Below, piece after piece: positions 24,443-33,071 of a stretch of DNA of 64,000 nt. Numbering within the stretch: the first letter of the stretch is position 1; every line of letters starts with the position of its first letter. Source of the stretch: CBDIBC01 sp965276635 (GTDB taxonomy: Bacteria; Actinomycetota; Acidimicrobiia; Acidimicrobiales; Palsa-688); assembly GCA_965276635.1 (NCBI GenBank), contig CBDIBC010000005.1, positions 496,001 through 560,000 on the forward strand, read 5' to 3'. A program made the position numbers and the translations under genes. Below the pieces are notes generated by a model that was not told the DNA's origin, ran no database searches, and worked only from the letters and a program-made list of their open reading frames with translations.

Positions 24443-25671
24443 CTCGACCCCCTCCCCGCGCCCATCACCGGATGCCAATGGGCGAGGAGCATGGTGGCAT
24501 CGTCTTGCAGCTCGTCCGCCTGGTGCTCGAGGACGGCCTGGGCCAACCGTCGCATGGTCTCCGCCGTCGAGCTGCCGCTGGCCGCTTCGATGACCAGCTG
24601 GTCCTCCAACCGGTCGAGCCCGAAGAACACGCCGTCACTGCTACGGGCCTCGACGACGCCGTCGGTGTAGAGCAGGACCCGGTCGCCCGGCTCCAGGTCG
24701 GCGACGGCTGGCGATGGGAGGTCGGCGACGTCGAGCACGGCGTTCAGGCCCAACGGCAGCCAGCCGGCGGCGTCGAGGTGGCCGACGATGCGGCCATCGC
24801 GCAGAATGAGCCCCGGGTGGTGGCCGGCGGTGAGATAGGTCAGCCGACCGCTGCGCTCGTCCAGCTCGGCGACCATACCGGTCACGAATCCGTCGGGGCC
24901 GAACTGGCGCCCCACCGCATCGTCGATGACCGTGGCGGTCTCGGCAACCGATGCGCCGGCCCGGCGAGCCTGGCGGTAGGCACCGACCGCCACCGTCGCC
25001 ATCATGGCGGCATCCAGCCCGTGGCCCATGGCATCGAACACGGCGAGCCGGACACGACCGTCGTCGAACGCATAGTCGTAGCTGTCGCCGGCGATGTGAT
25101 ACGCGGGTTCCAGCACGCCGCTCACGGTGACATCGGGATCGGCGGCCGTGAGGGGCGGCAACAGCGCCCACTGCAGCTCGGCCGGCAGGGCCAATGCCGC
25201 GCTGCGGGACCGGTTGACGACCAGATCGGAGCTGGCTGCGTCCAGGATGAGCGACTGGGCGGCCAGGCCGGCCACGACCTGCAGCGCCGCGCCGAGGTCC
25301 GGCGACAGGTCGGTGACGGTGGCGACGAGCACGCCCACCCGCCGGGCCCCGTGGCTGACGGGCAGCCACCACGTCGACTGGCCCGGTTGGTCGCCATCGG
25401 CGCTCACCGCTTCGCCCAGTCGGAACGCCCGCCCGGCCATGGTGCCCTCGACGTTCGCCGGTTGGCGGCCGTTCGGCGCCAGCGGCCGCAGCAGTCGCTG
25501 CTGCACGTCGGCCAACAGCAGGGCGATGTCGACCACGCCGAGCGGGCCGAGCTGGCGGAGCGCGACCTCGGCCACGTCGACGGCCCGGACCGGCGACGCA
25601 GCCACGAAGGCGGCGACCGCCTCGGCCACGGGACCGCGACCGGGCGACGTGACGGTGTCCGGGGCGCCCAT
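24430..25671 (-). CDS. PP2C-type (SpoIIE/RsbU-like) serine phosphatase with GAF-like domain
   Basis: A 413-residue protein. Residues 1-165 resemble a GAF sensor (VALRQLGPLGVVDIALLLAD). From about 180 runs the SpoIIE phosphatase domain: metal-binding Asp in AGDSYDYAF, VFDAMGHGLDAAMM, YLTAGHHPGL and LLYTDGVVEAR. Such phosphatases switch on stress sigma factors by partner switching. It is first in the operon with the three osmolyte genes, so it may sense the same stress (inference). ATG 25671 is the first start that keeps the GAF-like domain. Confidence 0.87.
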   Translation of the reverse strand: MGAPDTVTSPGRGPVAEAVAAFVAASPVRAVDVAEVALRQLGPLGVVDIALLLADVQQRLLRPLAPNGRQPANVEGTMAGRAFRLGEAVSADGDQPGQSTWWLPVSHGARRVGVLVATVTDLSPDLGAALQVVAGLAAQSLILDAASSDLVVNRSRSAALALPAELQWALLPPLTAADPDVTVSGVLEPAYHIAGDSYDYAFDDGRVRLAVFDAMGHGLDAAMMATVAVGAYRQARRAGASVAETATVIDDAVGRQFGPDGFVTGMVAELDERSGRLTYLTAGHHPGLILRDGRIVGHLDAAGWLPLGLNAVLDVADLPSPAVADLEPGDRVLLYTDGVVEARSSDGVFFGLDRLEDQLVIEAASGSSTAETMRRLAQAVLEHQADELQDDATMLLAHWHPVMGAGRGSRCAG

Positions 25672-25786
25672 GAGGACGCAGCGTAGGCGGCAGGTGGGAC
25701 GGGCCGGATCGCGCCGGCCGTCACGATGTGACCGTGGCGGTGGAACGGTAGCGTCGGACCGGTCTCGGACTGAGGGGTGGCAACGG

Positions 25787-26536
25787 ATGAGCGTGGCACG
25801 ACATCGGAACGACCATGTGCTGGTGGTGACCATGGAGCGGGAGTCCAAGCGCAACGCCATCGACGCCGAGATGACCGCCGGCATCGACGCCGCCCTGAAC
25901 CAGTTGGACGACGACGACGATCTGTGGGTCGGGGTGCTCGCCGGCACCCCGACGGTGTTCTCCGCCGGCACCGACATGCGAGACGGTCCCGGCGAGCCCA
26001 CGCCTCGCGGCGGTCTCTACGGGATCATCCGCCGGCGGCGGCGCAAGCCGCTCATCGCCGCGGTCGAGGGCGCGGCGCTGGGTGGCGGCTTGGAGGTGGT
26101 GCTGGCCTGCGATCTGGTCGTGGCCGGCTCGGACGCGGTCTTCGGGCTCCCCGAGGTGACTCGCGGCGTGCTGGCTACCTGTGGCGGCCTGTTCCGCGGA
26201 CCTCGGGCGCTCCCGTTGAACGTGGCCAAGGAGCTGGTCCTCACCGGGCGGCCGCTGAGCGCACCGCGAGCCTGCGGCTTCGGCCTGGTGAACGAGGTCA
26301 CCGATCCGGGTGCGGCACTGGCCGCGGCCGTAGCGTTGGCCCGGATCATCTGCGCCAATGCGCCCATCTCGGTGTTCGAGAGCCTGCAGGCCCTGCAGAC
26401 GGTCGTATCGGCCGACGACGAGCTCGGGTGGCTGGCCACCGACCGGGCCATCGCCGGTGTGCTGGCCACCGAGGACACGCGGGAAGGGCGGGCTGCGTTC
26501 TTCGAGCGCCGGGCCCCCGTCTGGCGGGGCCGCTGA
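25787..26536 (+). CDS. Enoyl-CoA hydratase/isomerase family protein
   Basis: A 249-residue crotonase-fold protein. The oxyanion-hole segments SAGTDM (preceded by TVF) and AALGGGLEVVLACD are present, and a catalytic Glu sits in FGLPEVTRG at about residue 120. It is a single gene, divergent from the phosphatase operon. The 13-bp GC hairpin overlapping its stop codon is a strong terminator. Probably acts in fatty-acid or side-chain beta-oxidation. Confidence 0.86.
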   Translation: MSVARHRNDHVLVVTMERESKRNAIDAEMTAGIDAALNQLDDDDDLWVGVLAGTPTVFSAGTDMRDGPGEPTPRGGLYGIIRRRRRKPLIAAVEGAALGGGLEVVLACDLVVAGSDAVFGLPEVTRGVLATCGGLFRGPRALPLNVAKELVLTGRPLSAPRACGFGLVNEVTDPGAALAAAVALARIICANAPISVFESLQALQTVVSADDELGWLATDRAIAGVLATEDTREGRAAFFERRAPVWRGR

Positions 26537-26549
26537 GGCCCCGCCAGAC
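26519..26549. terminator. Two-way hairpin terminator
   Basis: GTCTGGCGGGGCC (26519-26531) pairs perfectly with GGCCCCGCCAGAC (26537-26549) around a 5-nt loop that contains the stop codon of the crotonase gene. It sits exactly between two convergent genes. No long T-run follows, which is normal for GC-rich actinobacteria. Confidence 0.75.
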
Positions 26550-26557
26550 CAGACTGC

Positions 26558-27877
26558 TCAGCTGTGCAGGAGCGGGTTGGGCACGTAGCGCACGCAGCCG
26601 TACGGGACGGCGACGGAGTAGGAGGTCCCGTCCGAGTTCACCACCGTCGAGCACGGCGTGATCAGGGAGTGGGCGGCGGGGAAGGGCGTCTTGCCGCTGA
26701 CCCCTTGGAAGGTGGGGGCGAACTTGCCTCCGTTGAGGGCAGCCTCGAACGACGCACGAGTCAGCTTCGGTCCGGCCAGCTTGAGGGCGTCGATGAACTC
26801 GTCGGCGCTCAGCCATCCGGCCTCGGCCGGCAGGTCGAGGAGGGCGGACGGATCGTAGGCCTTGATCTGGCTGGTCATGGTCTTCACGCCCGGCAGGTTG
26901 GCCTCGAAGGCGGCGAAGGTCAGCACCGTGGACGTTGCGGCCGCCGCCTTGACCAGTCGGGGGTCGTAGAGGCCGAAGTTGAGGTAGATGCCCTTGTACC
27001 CGAGGCCCGCCAGCTTGGTGTGGAGTCCGATGGCATCGCTGATGGCGCCGACCTGCTCGATCAGATCAGGCGCCTTGCCACCGTTGGCTGTGATGGCCTG
27101 TTGGGCGAAGGGGGTGTAGTCGGTCACCACGGCCGGGGGCGTGGGAATGGAGTTAGAGCTCAGCACCACCTTGGCGCCGGCCCCGGTCCACTGCTTGACG
27201 AACACCTTGGTTGCCGCCACCGACGAGACATTGTCCTCGCTCAGCACGGCGACGGTCTTGCCCTTGGCGCTGCCGTCGGTGAAGAGCCTCTGGAACGTGT
27301 CGGTGTACTGGGGCACGGTGGGCTCCGTCTGTTGGTTGCAGTCGTTGCCGTCGATCCCGAATCCGTACTGGTTGGCGCACCACAGCGGATCGATCGACCA
27401 CCCGAAGAACGGCACCTTGGCCTGGGCCAGATAGGTGGCGGCGGTGAACGGGGTGGTGCCGACCGGGACGATGGCGAACACGTTGTCCTGTTGCACCAGC
27501 TGATGAGCGGCGGCGACGTCGGCCGAGGAGCTGCCGCCGTCGTCGATGACCGAGGAGAGATCAATCTTCCGTCCGTTCACGCCACCCGCGGCGTTCTCGG
27601 CGGCGAAGCGCGCCGCCGCGCCGATCTGCGCGTCGCCCAGCTGCGCCTTGTAGGTAATGCCACCCACCTTGATCGATGTCGCCGTCACCCCTGGCGCCGA
27701 GCTGCCGCCGCTGCCGCCGCTGCTGCTGCTGCTGCCCGAGCTGGCCGACTTGGTGCTGCTGCCGCACGCGGCGAGCGCCAGGCAGGCGACGAGGAGGACT
27801 CCGACGCCTCGTTTCGACCGACGCCTGCGCGTCATGAGGGCGTGTGTCGACGAAGCCGAGCTCGATGATGCGGTCAC
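26558..27877 (-). CDS. Lipoprotein solute-binding protein (branched-chain amino acid type)
   Basis: A 439-residue exported lipoprotein. A basic N-terminal region and hydrophobic stretch end in a lipobox (LALAAC). After a Ser/Gly-rich linker comes a type-I periplasmic-binding-protein fold (IKVGGITYKAQLGDAQIGAA; VFAIVPVGTTPF). GTG 27877 has GGAAG just upstream; ATG 27835 is the alternative and keeps the signal. No permease or ATPase gene is adjacent, so it is an orphan binding protein. The ligand is unknown. Confidence 0.85.
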   Translation of the reverse strand: MTASSSSASSTHALMTRRRRSKRGVGVLLVACLALAACGSSTKSASSGSSSSSGGSGGSSAPGVTATSIKVGGITYKAQLGDAQIGAAARFAAENAAGGVNGRKIDLSSVIDDGGSSSADVAAAHQLVQQDNVFAIVPVGTTPFTAATYLAQAKVPFFGWSIDPLWCANQYGFGIDGNDCNQQTEPTVPQYTDTFQRLFTDGSAKGKTVAVLSEDNVSSVAATKVFVKQWTGAGAKVVLSSNSIPTPPAVVTDYTPFAQQAITANGGKAPDLIEQVGAISDAIGLHTKLAGLGYKGIYLNFGLYDPRLVKAAAATSTVLTFAAFEANLPGVKTMTSQIKAYDPSALLDLPAEAGWLSADEFIDALKLAGPKLTRASFEAALNGGKFAPTFQGVSGKTPFPAAHSLITPCSTVVNSDGTSYSVAVPYGCVRYVPNPLLHS

Positions 27878-27900
27878 AGTGCTTCCATTCTCTGGCTGAT

Positions 27901-27964
27901 GGTTCTCGGGCGGGATGGTTCTCGGGCGGGATGGTTCTCGGGCGGGATGGTTCTCGGGCGGGAC
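27901..27964. repeat. 16-bp tandem repeat upstream of the binding-protein gene
   Basis: Four head-to-tail copies of a 16-bp unit (ggttctcgggcgggat); the last ends in c. They lie 24-87 nt before the start codon of the solute-binding protein, in its leader or promoter. Because the period is not a multiple of three and no gene crosses it, copy-number change would shift promoter spacing rather than a protein. Confidence 0.85.
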
Positions 27965-28114
27965 AGATCTCCGAGGATCCGGCCGGGCGCGATCGGGCAC
28001 GAACAGTAGCGTGAACCGAGAACCTGCGGTCAGATCTGGCAAGAGGGGGTGTGCATCAGTGCCGCCTCGACCGCCTTCCGACCCCCCTCCCTCCGGCCGG
28101 TACCATCGGGCGCT

Positions 28115-28540
28115 GTGGGGGACGTCGAGGACATCACCGCGCTGGTTCACCGCTATGCCGAGCTGATCGACAGTGGCGACATGGCTGGCGTGGTGGCGCT
28201 GTTCACCCGGGCCACGTGGCGGTCCGCGGCCACCGGCGCGGTGCGGTCCACACCCGAGGAGATCGCCGAGGTCTACGACCGGATCCTCCTCTACGACGGC
28301 ACGCCACGCACGCGACACCTGATCTCGAACCTGACCATCGAGCTCGACGACGGGGCCGACGAGGCGTCGGGCCGGTGCTGCTACACCGTCCTCCAAGGGA
28401 TCGTCCCGGGCCAGCCGATCGAGACCATCCTGGCCGGCCGCTACCACGATCACTACCGGCGGGGGCCCGACGGCTGGCACTTCGCCGACCGGCTGTTCCT
28501 CATCGACCTGACCGGTGACCAGTCGAGGCACTTCGGATGA
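28115..28540 (+). CDS. SnoaL-like/NTF2-fold protein
   Basis: A 141-residue protein of the nuclear-transport-factor-2 superfamily: DITALVHRYAELIDSGDMAG at the N terminus, HLISNLTIEL in the middle, and GRYHDHYRRGPDGWHFADRL at the end. Members are small cone-shaped isomerases, dehydratases or binding proteins. The stop overlaps the start of the LLM oxidoreductase (ATGA), so they probably act together. GTG 28115 was chosen to begin just before the fold. Confidence 0.78.
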   Translation: MGDVEDITALVHRYAELIDSGDMAGVVALFTRATWRSAATGAVRSTPEEIAEVYDRILLYDGTPRTRHLISNLTIELDDGADEASGRCCYTVLQGIVPGQPIETILAGRYHDHYRRGPDGWHFADRLFLIDLTGDQSRHFG

Positions 28541-29439
28541 GGTTCGGATTCGCCATCCCTGCCTACGGGGCCAATGCCGACGGCGGAGCCGTCGCCGAGC
28601 TGATCGCGGCCGGCGAGGAGCTGGGCTACGAGTCGGCGTGGCTTCCCGACCACGTGGCCGTCCCCGACTACGCAGCTGCGGTGAACCTGTCCGTACCGTT
28701 CCTCGAGCCACTCGCCACGTGCGCCTGGGGACTCGGTGCCACCCGGCGGCTGCGGTTCGGCACCGACGTGCTGGTCGCCCCCTACCGCCACCCTCTCGTG
28801 GTCGCGGCCATGATCGGCACCCTGGGACGGCTGGCCGGGGACCGGCTCGTCCTGGGGGTCGGCATCGGCTACCTCAAAGGTGAGTTCGAGGTGCTGGGTG
28901 CCACCTACGCCGACCGGGCGGCGAGCACCGAGGAGTGGCTGCGAACGCTACGACGACCACCGGACGGCTACTCCGTCGTCGATGCGCCGCACCCTGTTCC
29001 CCTCTGGGTGGGAGGGAACAACCCTCGCGCCCTCCGTCGAGCGGCGTTGCTCGGCGACGGCTGGCACCCCCTGTGGCTGGCGGCCGAGGACTATGTGGTC
29101 GCCCGCCAACAGATCCTCGATATCCGGGCCGAGGCCGGGCTGCGTGGGCCGTTCACGTTCTCCTTCAGCGCCGGGACCACCCGCCTCCTGGACGAGGCCC
29201 CCGCGGACTGGCCTGCTCCGCCCCCTCGGTCCCCGTCCGGTTCGGAGTTCGCCTACGCGCCGGCGGCGTGGGTCGAGCCGGGTGGGCGCCCGCGCCTGGT
29301 CGGCACGCCCGATCAGGTCGTCGAGGACTTGCGGTTGCTGGTCGCCGCGGGCGTCGACCACATCACCCTTCGCTTCGGCACGGCCGACCCCGAGCCGCTC
29401 GAGCGCTTCGCTCGCCAGGTGATGCCCGCCCTGACCTGA
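28537..29439 (+). CDS. LLM-class F420-dependent oxidoreductase
   Basis: A 300-residue luciferase-like TIM-barrel protein (MRFGFAIPAYGANADGG; ESAWLPDHVAVPD; LVLGVGIGYLKGEFEVLG). The GVGIGYLKGEF stretch matches actinobacterial F420-dependent members that use reduced deazaflavin. Coupled with the NTF2-like gene. The substrate is not evident. Confidence 0.87.
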   Translation: MRFGFAIPAYGANADGGAVAELIAAGEELGYESAWLPDHVAVPDYAAAVNLSVPFLEPLATCAWGLGATRRLRFGTDVLVAPYRHPLVVAAMIGTLGRLAGDRLVLGVGIGYLKGEFEVLGATYADRAASTEEWLRTLRRPPDGYSVVDAPHPVPLWVGGNNPRALRRAALLGDGWHPLWLAAEDYVVARQQILDIRAEAGLRGPFTFSFSAGTTRLLDEAPADWPAPPPRSPSGSEFAYAPAAWVEPGGRPRLVGTPDQVVEDLRLLVAAGVDHITLRFGTADPEPLERFARQVMPALT

Positions 29440-29443
29440 TCAC

Positions 29444-30499
29444 TCAGGCACCGGCAGCCGGCCAGGCCCCACCGAGGACCTGCCGATAGACGTCCAGGTA
29501 CCGGTCGACCATGCGATCGACGCCGAATCGAGTGGCGGCGACCCCCCGGATGCTCGCTCGGTCGAGCCCACCGGCGGCGAGGATGGCATCGCCGGCCTCC
29601 TCGGGGGTGTCCACCACGAAGCCCGTCCGGCCGTGGTCGACGATCTCCGGCATCGACCCGCGCCGGAAAGCGATCACCGGGGTACCGCACGCCATGGCCT
29701 CCACCACCGAGAACCCGAACGGTTCGTCGAAGTCGACCAGGTGGAGGAGGGCGTCGGCGCCTCCGAGGAGCTCGGGGCGGTCGGCGGCGCCCACCGGACC
29801 GAGGTAGCGAACCTGCGCATCGTCGAGATGGGGGGCCACCGCCCGCTCGAAGTAGGCGCGGTCCTGGATGATGCCGCCGATGCGTAGCGGTCGCCCGACC
29901 GCCCGGGCGACCGCGATGGCCGTCGCCGTGCCCTTGTCGGGGTGGATCCGGCCGAAGAACAGCACGTAGCCACCCGGGTCCGGGTGCAGCGGGAACGCGT
30001 CGGCGTCGATGCCGTGGTGGATCGTGGCCACGTAGCGGAGCGACGGGTGGCGATCGGCGTCGCTGATGGCGACATACGCGCACCGATCGTTGTACTTGCG
30101 GTAGACGGGCAGCACCTGGGCGGACGAGAACCCATGGATGGTGGTGACCATCGGCGTGTCGACCAGGCCGCTGTAGCTGAGCGGGAGGAAGTCGAAGCTG
30201 TTGTGGATGAGGTCGAAGCGGGCGGCCTGCTCGAACACCTCGGAGATGTGGAGGCACTCGACCACCTTGGCGTCGATCTCCGTGGCCTCGGCGTAGCCGC
30301 GAGGCGTGACCGACACGAGCTCACCCCCGGTGATGGAATCCCCAGTGGCGAACAGCGTCACGTCGATACCCCGCCGCACCAAGCCTTCAGCCAACAGCGA
30401 TACGAACTGCTCCCACGGCCCGTAGTGTCGCGGCGGGACGCGCCAGGCGATTGGGGCGAGGAGCCCCACCCGCAGGCCCGTCACGGTCTGAGCAGGCAA
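29444..30499 (-). CDS. Glycosyltransferase family 4
   Basis: A 351-residue GT-B enzyme. The N-terminal acceptor half shows LLAPIAWRVPPRHYGPWE, which is common in this clade. The C-terminal donor half has FFGRIHPDKGT and the family motif EPFGFSVVEAMACGTPVIAF. It is the last gene of the five-gene GH130/GT4 operon; its start overlaps the GH130 stop by 19 nt. The donor sugar is unknown. Confidence 0.88.
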   Translation of the reverse strand: MPAQTVTGLRVGLLAPIAWRVPPRHYGPWEQFVSLLAEGLVRRGIDVTLFATGDSITGGELVSVTPRGYAEATEIDAKVVECLHISEVFEQAARFDLIHNSFDFLPLSYSGLVDTPMVTTIHGFSSAQVLPVYRKYNDRCAYVAISDADRHPSLRYVATIHHGIDADAFPLHPDPGGYVLFFGRIHPDKGTATAIAVARAVGRPLRIGGIIQDRAYFERAVAPHLDDAQVRYLGPVGAADRPELLGGADALLHLVDFDEPFGFSVVEAMACGTPVIAFRRGSMPEIVDHGRTGFVVDTPEEAGDAILAAGGLDRASIRGVAATRFGVDRMVDRYLDVYRQVLGGAWPAAGA

Positions 30500-31968
30500 T
30501 CGAGCAGGCCCTCCAGGTCGATCAACGCCACACCGGTCGTGCGGTCACTCCGTGCGAACGGGAATACGACGCGGTCGCCGTGGCGCATGCCACCACAGGA
30601 GTAGACGACGTTCGGGACGTATCCGTCGCGCTCCGCTCCCTCCGCCACCATCAGTGGTGTCGCCAGATGGGCGCGCAGGCGATCAGGCCGGTCCAGGTCG
30701 AGCAGGGCGGCACCGATCGAATAGGTCCGAAGGGGACCCACCCCATGGGTCAGGACCAGCCAGCCTTCGGCGGTCTCGATGGGCGCACCGCAGTTGCCGA
30801 TCTGGACCAGCTCCCAGGGCTGGGTCGGGACCTGGACGGCGACCGCCTCTTCCCAGTGGTGGGCGTCCTGCGAGGTGGTCAGCGCCGTACGCTCCCGATC
30901 CCAGCGCGAGAGCGCGACGTAGCGACCGTCGACCAAGCGGGGGAAGATCGCCAGGCCCTTGTTCTGCGCCGCTGGTCCGGTCAGCGGGGAGACGCGGAAG
31001 GAGGTGAAGTCGTCGGTACGGAGCAGCTGCGGAGCCACCTGGGCGCCGTCGAACGCCGTGTAGGTCGCGAAGTAGGTGGCGGGCGCGGACCCGTCGCTGA
31101 ACCGGACGAAGCGGGCGTCCTCCATCCCATGGCTCTCCCTCGGCCCGTGGGGGAACAGAATCCGCTCGTCCAATTGTGTCCTGGTACCGAAGTCGACGCG
31201 GTAGTGGTCGGCGGCGGTCGACCGGAACACCTCGACGGCGTGACGAGCGACCCGTCGGCTGAGGACTTGGCCGTGGAGCGATCCCAACACGACCTCGAGC
31301 TCCGCGGTGCTGAAGGTGGGTGGGAGGGCGTCGAGGATCATAGTGGCGATCTCGCCACCTGCTCCGGCGGCCAGGACGAGTGTGGCGAACCGGTCCTTCT
31401 GGTGGGCCGAGCAGTGGATGTGGCCACGGGCCAGCAAACCGCTCGGTGGGTCCACGACCACGCCGCCGGCGGCATCGACGGTGCCGGTCCGGAACTGGAT
31501 CGACGAGATGTGACCTTCACCCACGCCACGCAGGCTGAGGACGAAGCGGGTCTGGCCGGGCGCCAACCCCGCCTGGTCTGGGTGGGCCACCATCGATGGG
31601 TTGCACAGGGCCGCGGCCTCCACGGCGTACTCGGACGTGAAGTAGGCGCCGAGGAGCGCTTGTTGGGCCGGGGTGATCCGCGGGCGGCTCCCGAGCCGCC
31701 CGGCCACTTCGGCGAAGTGGTCGGCCAGGGTTGTCGCCAACGCGGGATGACGACCGACGAAGCGAGCCATGACGTCGGCCAGCAGCTCGTCCGTCTCGTC
31801 GCCGACGGTGTCAAGCACGCGTTGCATGAGCGGGCTCGCTCGCGACGCATCCGAAGGGAGCTCTTCCCCCGGAACGAACAGCTGGGTGATGACCCGCTGT
31901 GGGTCGGGCTGGAGATCGATCTCGGTGCGGGTCACCACCTCGGCCACACGGGCCGACGGGCTCAGCAC
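30481..31968 (-). CDS. GH130-family mannosyl phosphorylase/hydrolase
   Basis: A 495-residue protein. After a helical N-terminal extension of about 130 residues, a five-bladed propeller region carries GH130-like segments: ESHGMEDARFVRF, NKGLAIFPRLVDGRYVALSR, GNCGAPIETAEGWLVLTHGV and YVPNVVYSCGG. GH130 enzymes split beta-mannosides with phosphate, or with water in some subgroups. GTG 31968 overlaps the previous gene by 7 nt. The long N-terminal region is typical of an uncharacterised subgroup found beside GT4 enzymes. It could also work in the synthetic direction. Confidence 0.85.
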   Translation of the reverse strand: MLSPSARVAEVVTRTEIDLQPDPQRVITQLFVPGEELPSDASRASPLMQRVLDTVGDETDELLADVMARFVGRHPALATTLADHFAEVAGRLGSRPRITPAQQALLGAYFTSEYAVEAAALCNPSMVAHPDQAGLAPGQTRFVLSLRGVGEGHISSIQFRTGTVDAAGGVVVDPPSGLLARGHIHCSAHQKDRFATLVLAAGAGGEIATMILDALPPTFSTAELEVVLGSLHGQVLSRRVARHAVEVFRSTAADHYRVDFGTRTQLDERILFPHGPRESHGMEDARFVRFSDGSAPATYFATYTAFDGAQVAPQLLRTDDFTSFRVSPLTGPAAQNKGLAIFPRLVDGRYVALSRWDRERTALTTSQDAHHWEEAVAVQVPTQPWELVQIGNCGAPIETAEGWLVLTHGVGPLRTYSIGAALLDLDRPDRLRAHLATPLMVAEGAERDGYVPNVVYSCGGMRHGDRVVFPFARSDRTTGVALIDLEGLLDCLLRP

Positions 31969-33071
31969 CGCGCCGCGAGACGGTCGGCGACCTGGAAGGT
32001 CGCCAGCGCGGCCAAGGTGGACTCCGCACCCTGGTTGGCGTTCCGTCCGGCCGGCTCGAGCCCGTCGAACCCGGCGCCCGTGACCGGGTCCCAGAGGGGG
32101 ATGCTGCTGTCGTTGGCACCCGAGAACCACCCGACGCACAGGTCCACGTCGGCCAGCCAGATCGGGTCGGCGGTGACCTCGAACGCCCGGCCGGCAGCTT
32201 CCGCCAGTGCCGCCGCCTCGATGGGCTGTTGGTCGAAGGCAGGACGGGCCTCGCCTCGGGCCCAGCCGTTCGCAGGCGTCAGCGACAGACGACGGCCGGC
32301 GGTCTGGACCTCGAACAGCCAGCGGAGGAGACGGAGCCCGTCCCTGGTGGCCGACGGGTCGCCGGTCGCTCGTCCCGCCGCGATGAGGGCTTCGGTGATC
32401 GTGGCATTGGCGTAGGTCAGGCGCGGCTCCGGCCACGGCCACGACGGGTCGGTCCCGGGCCTGCCGATGACGCCCAGCATGTCCGACGCCAGCTCGCGGG
32501 CGCCGACATGGGCAGGCCAGGTACCGAGCACTGCGGCTGCGCCGAGGGCGGCGAACGCCGAGGCTCTGACCCAGGGCGAGCGAAGCGACGCGCTGAGCTC
32601 GAAGCGGTCGAGTGCCTCGGCTCGCAGCCATGCGGGCCCGTCCCCGGCGGCGCAGGAGCCCAGCGCCCACAAGGCACGGCCCCAGCAGTCGTCGACTCCC
32701 GCCTCGTCGTGCCACAGCCGGTCATAGCCGAGACGGTTGTGGCACCGGCCGGTGGCGTCCTGGGCGTGGGCCACGAAGGCCAGGTAGCGGGCGGCCAGGT
32801 CGACCAGCGTCGAGTCCTCGGCCAGCGCGGGTTGCCGGCCGACCACCAGCAGACCTCGGGCCACGTCGTCGAGGCAGTAACCGTGCTCCCGCCGTGGTAT
32901 CGCCCCTCGCGCGTGTTCGAGAAGGCCGGTGTCGTCACTCAGGCGGCGCAGGTGATCGAACACAAGCGGCGCCCGCGGCCTGGCGCCCCCATCGGCGGGT
33001 CCGGCGTCGGGTAGGCATCCCCCCTGGTCGAGCGCATCGGTCGCGACATAGGAGCCGGTGGGAGCGCTCAC
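31962..33071 (-). CDS. Alpha/alpha-toroid glycosidase-like protein
   Basis: A 369-residue protein with repeated helical pairs and (EH)GYCLDDVARGLL near residue 65, DDCWGRALWALG, PANGWARGEARPAFDQQPIE and LWDPVTGAGFDGL. It resembles the six-hairpin glycosidase superfamily, but no assigned family is recognised. It is overlapped by genes on both sides (4 nt and 7 nt), so it is a fixed partner of GH130 and the GT4 enzymes. Conserved acidic pairs (LDDVAR, VDDCWGR) could be catalytic. Confidence 0.72.
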   Translation of the reverse strand: MSAPTGSYVATDALDQGGCLPDAGPADGGARPRAPLVFDHLRRLSDDTGLLEHARGAIPRREHGYCLDDVARGLLVVGRQPALAEDSTLVDLAARYLAFVAHAQDATGRCHNRLGYDRLWHDEAGVDDCWGRALWALGSCAAGDGPAWLRAEALDRFELSASLRSPWVRASAFAALGAAAVLGTWPAHVGARELASDMLGVIGRPGTDPSWPWPEPRLTYANATITEALIAAGRATGDPSATRDGLRLLRWLFEVQTAGRRLSLTPANGWARGEARPAFDQQPIEAAALAEAAGRAFEVTADPIWLADVDLCVGWFSGANDSSIPLWDPVTGAGFDGLEPAGRNANQGAESTLAALATFQVADRLAARC

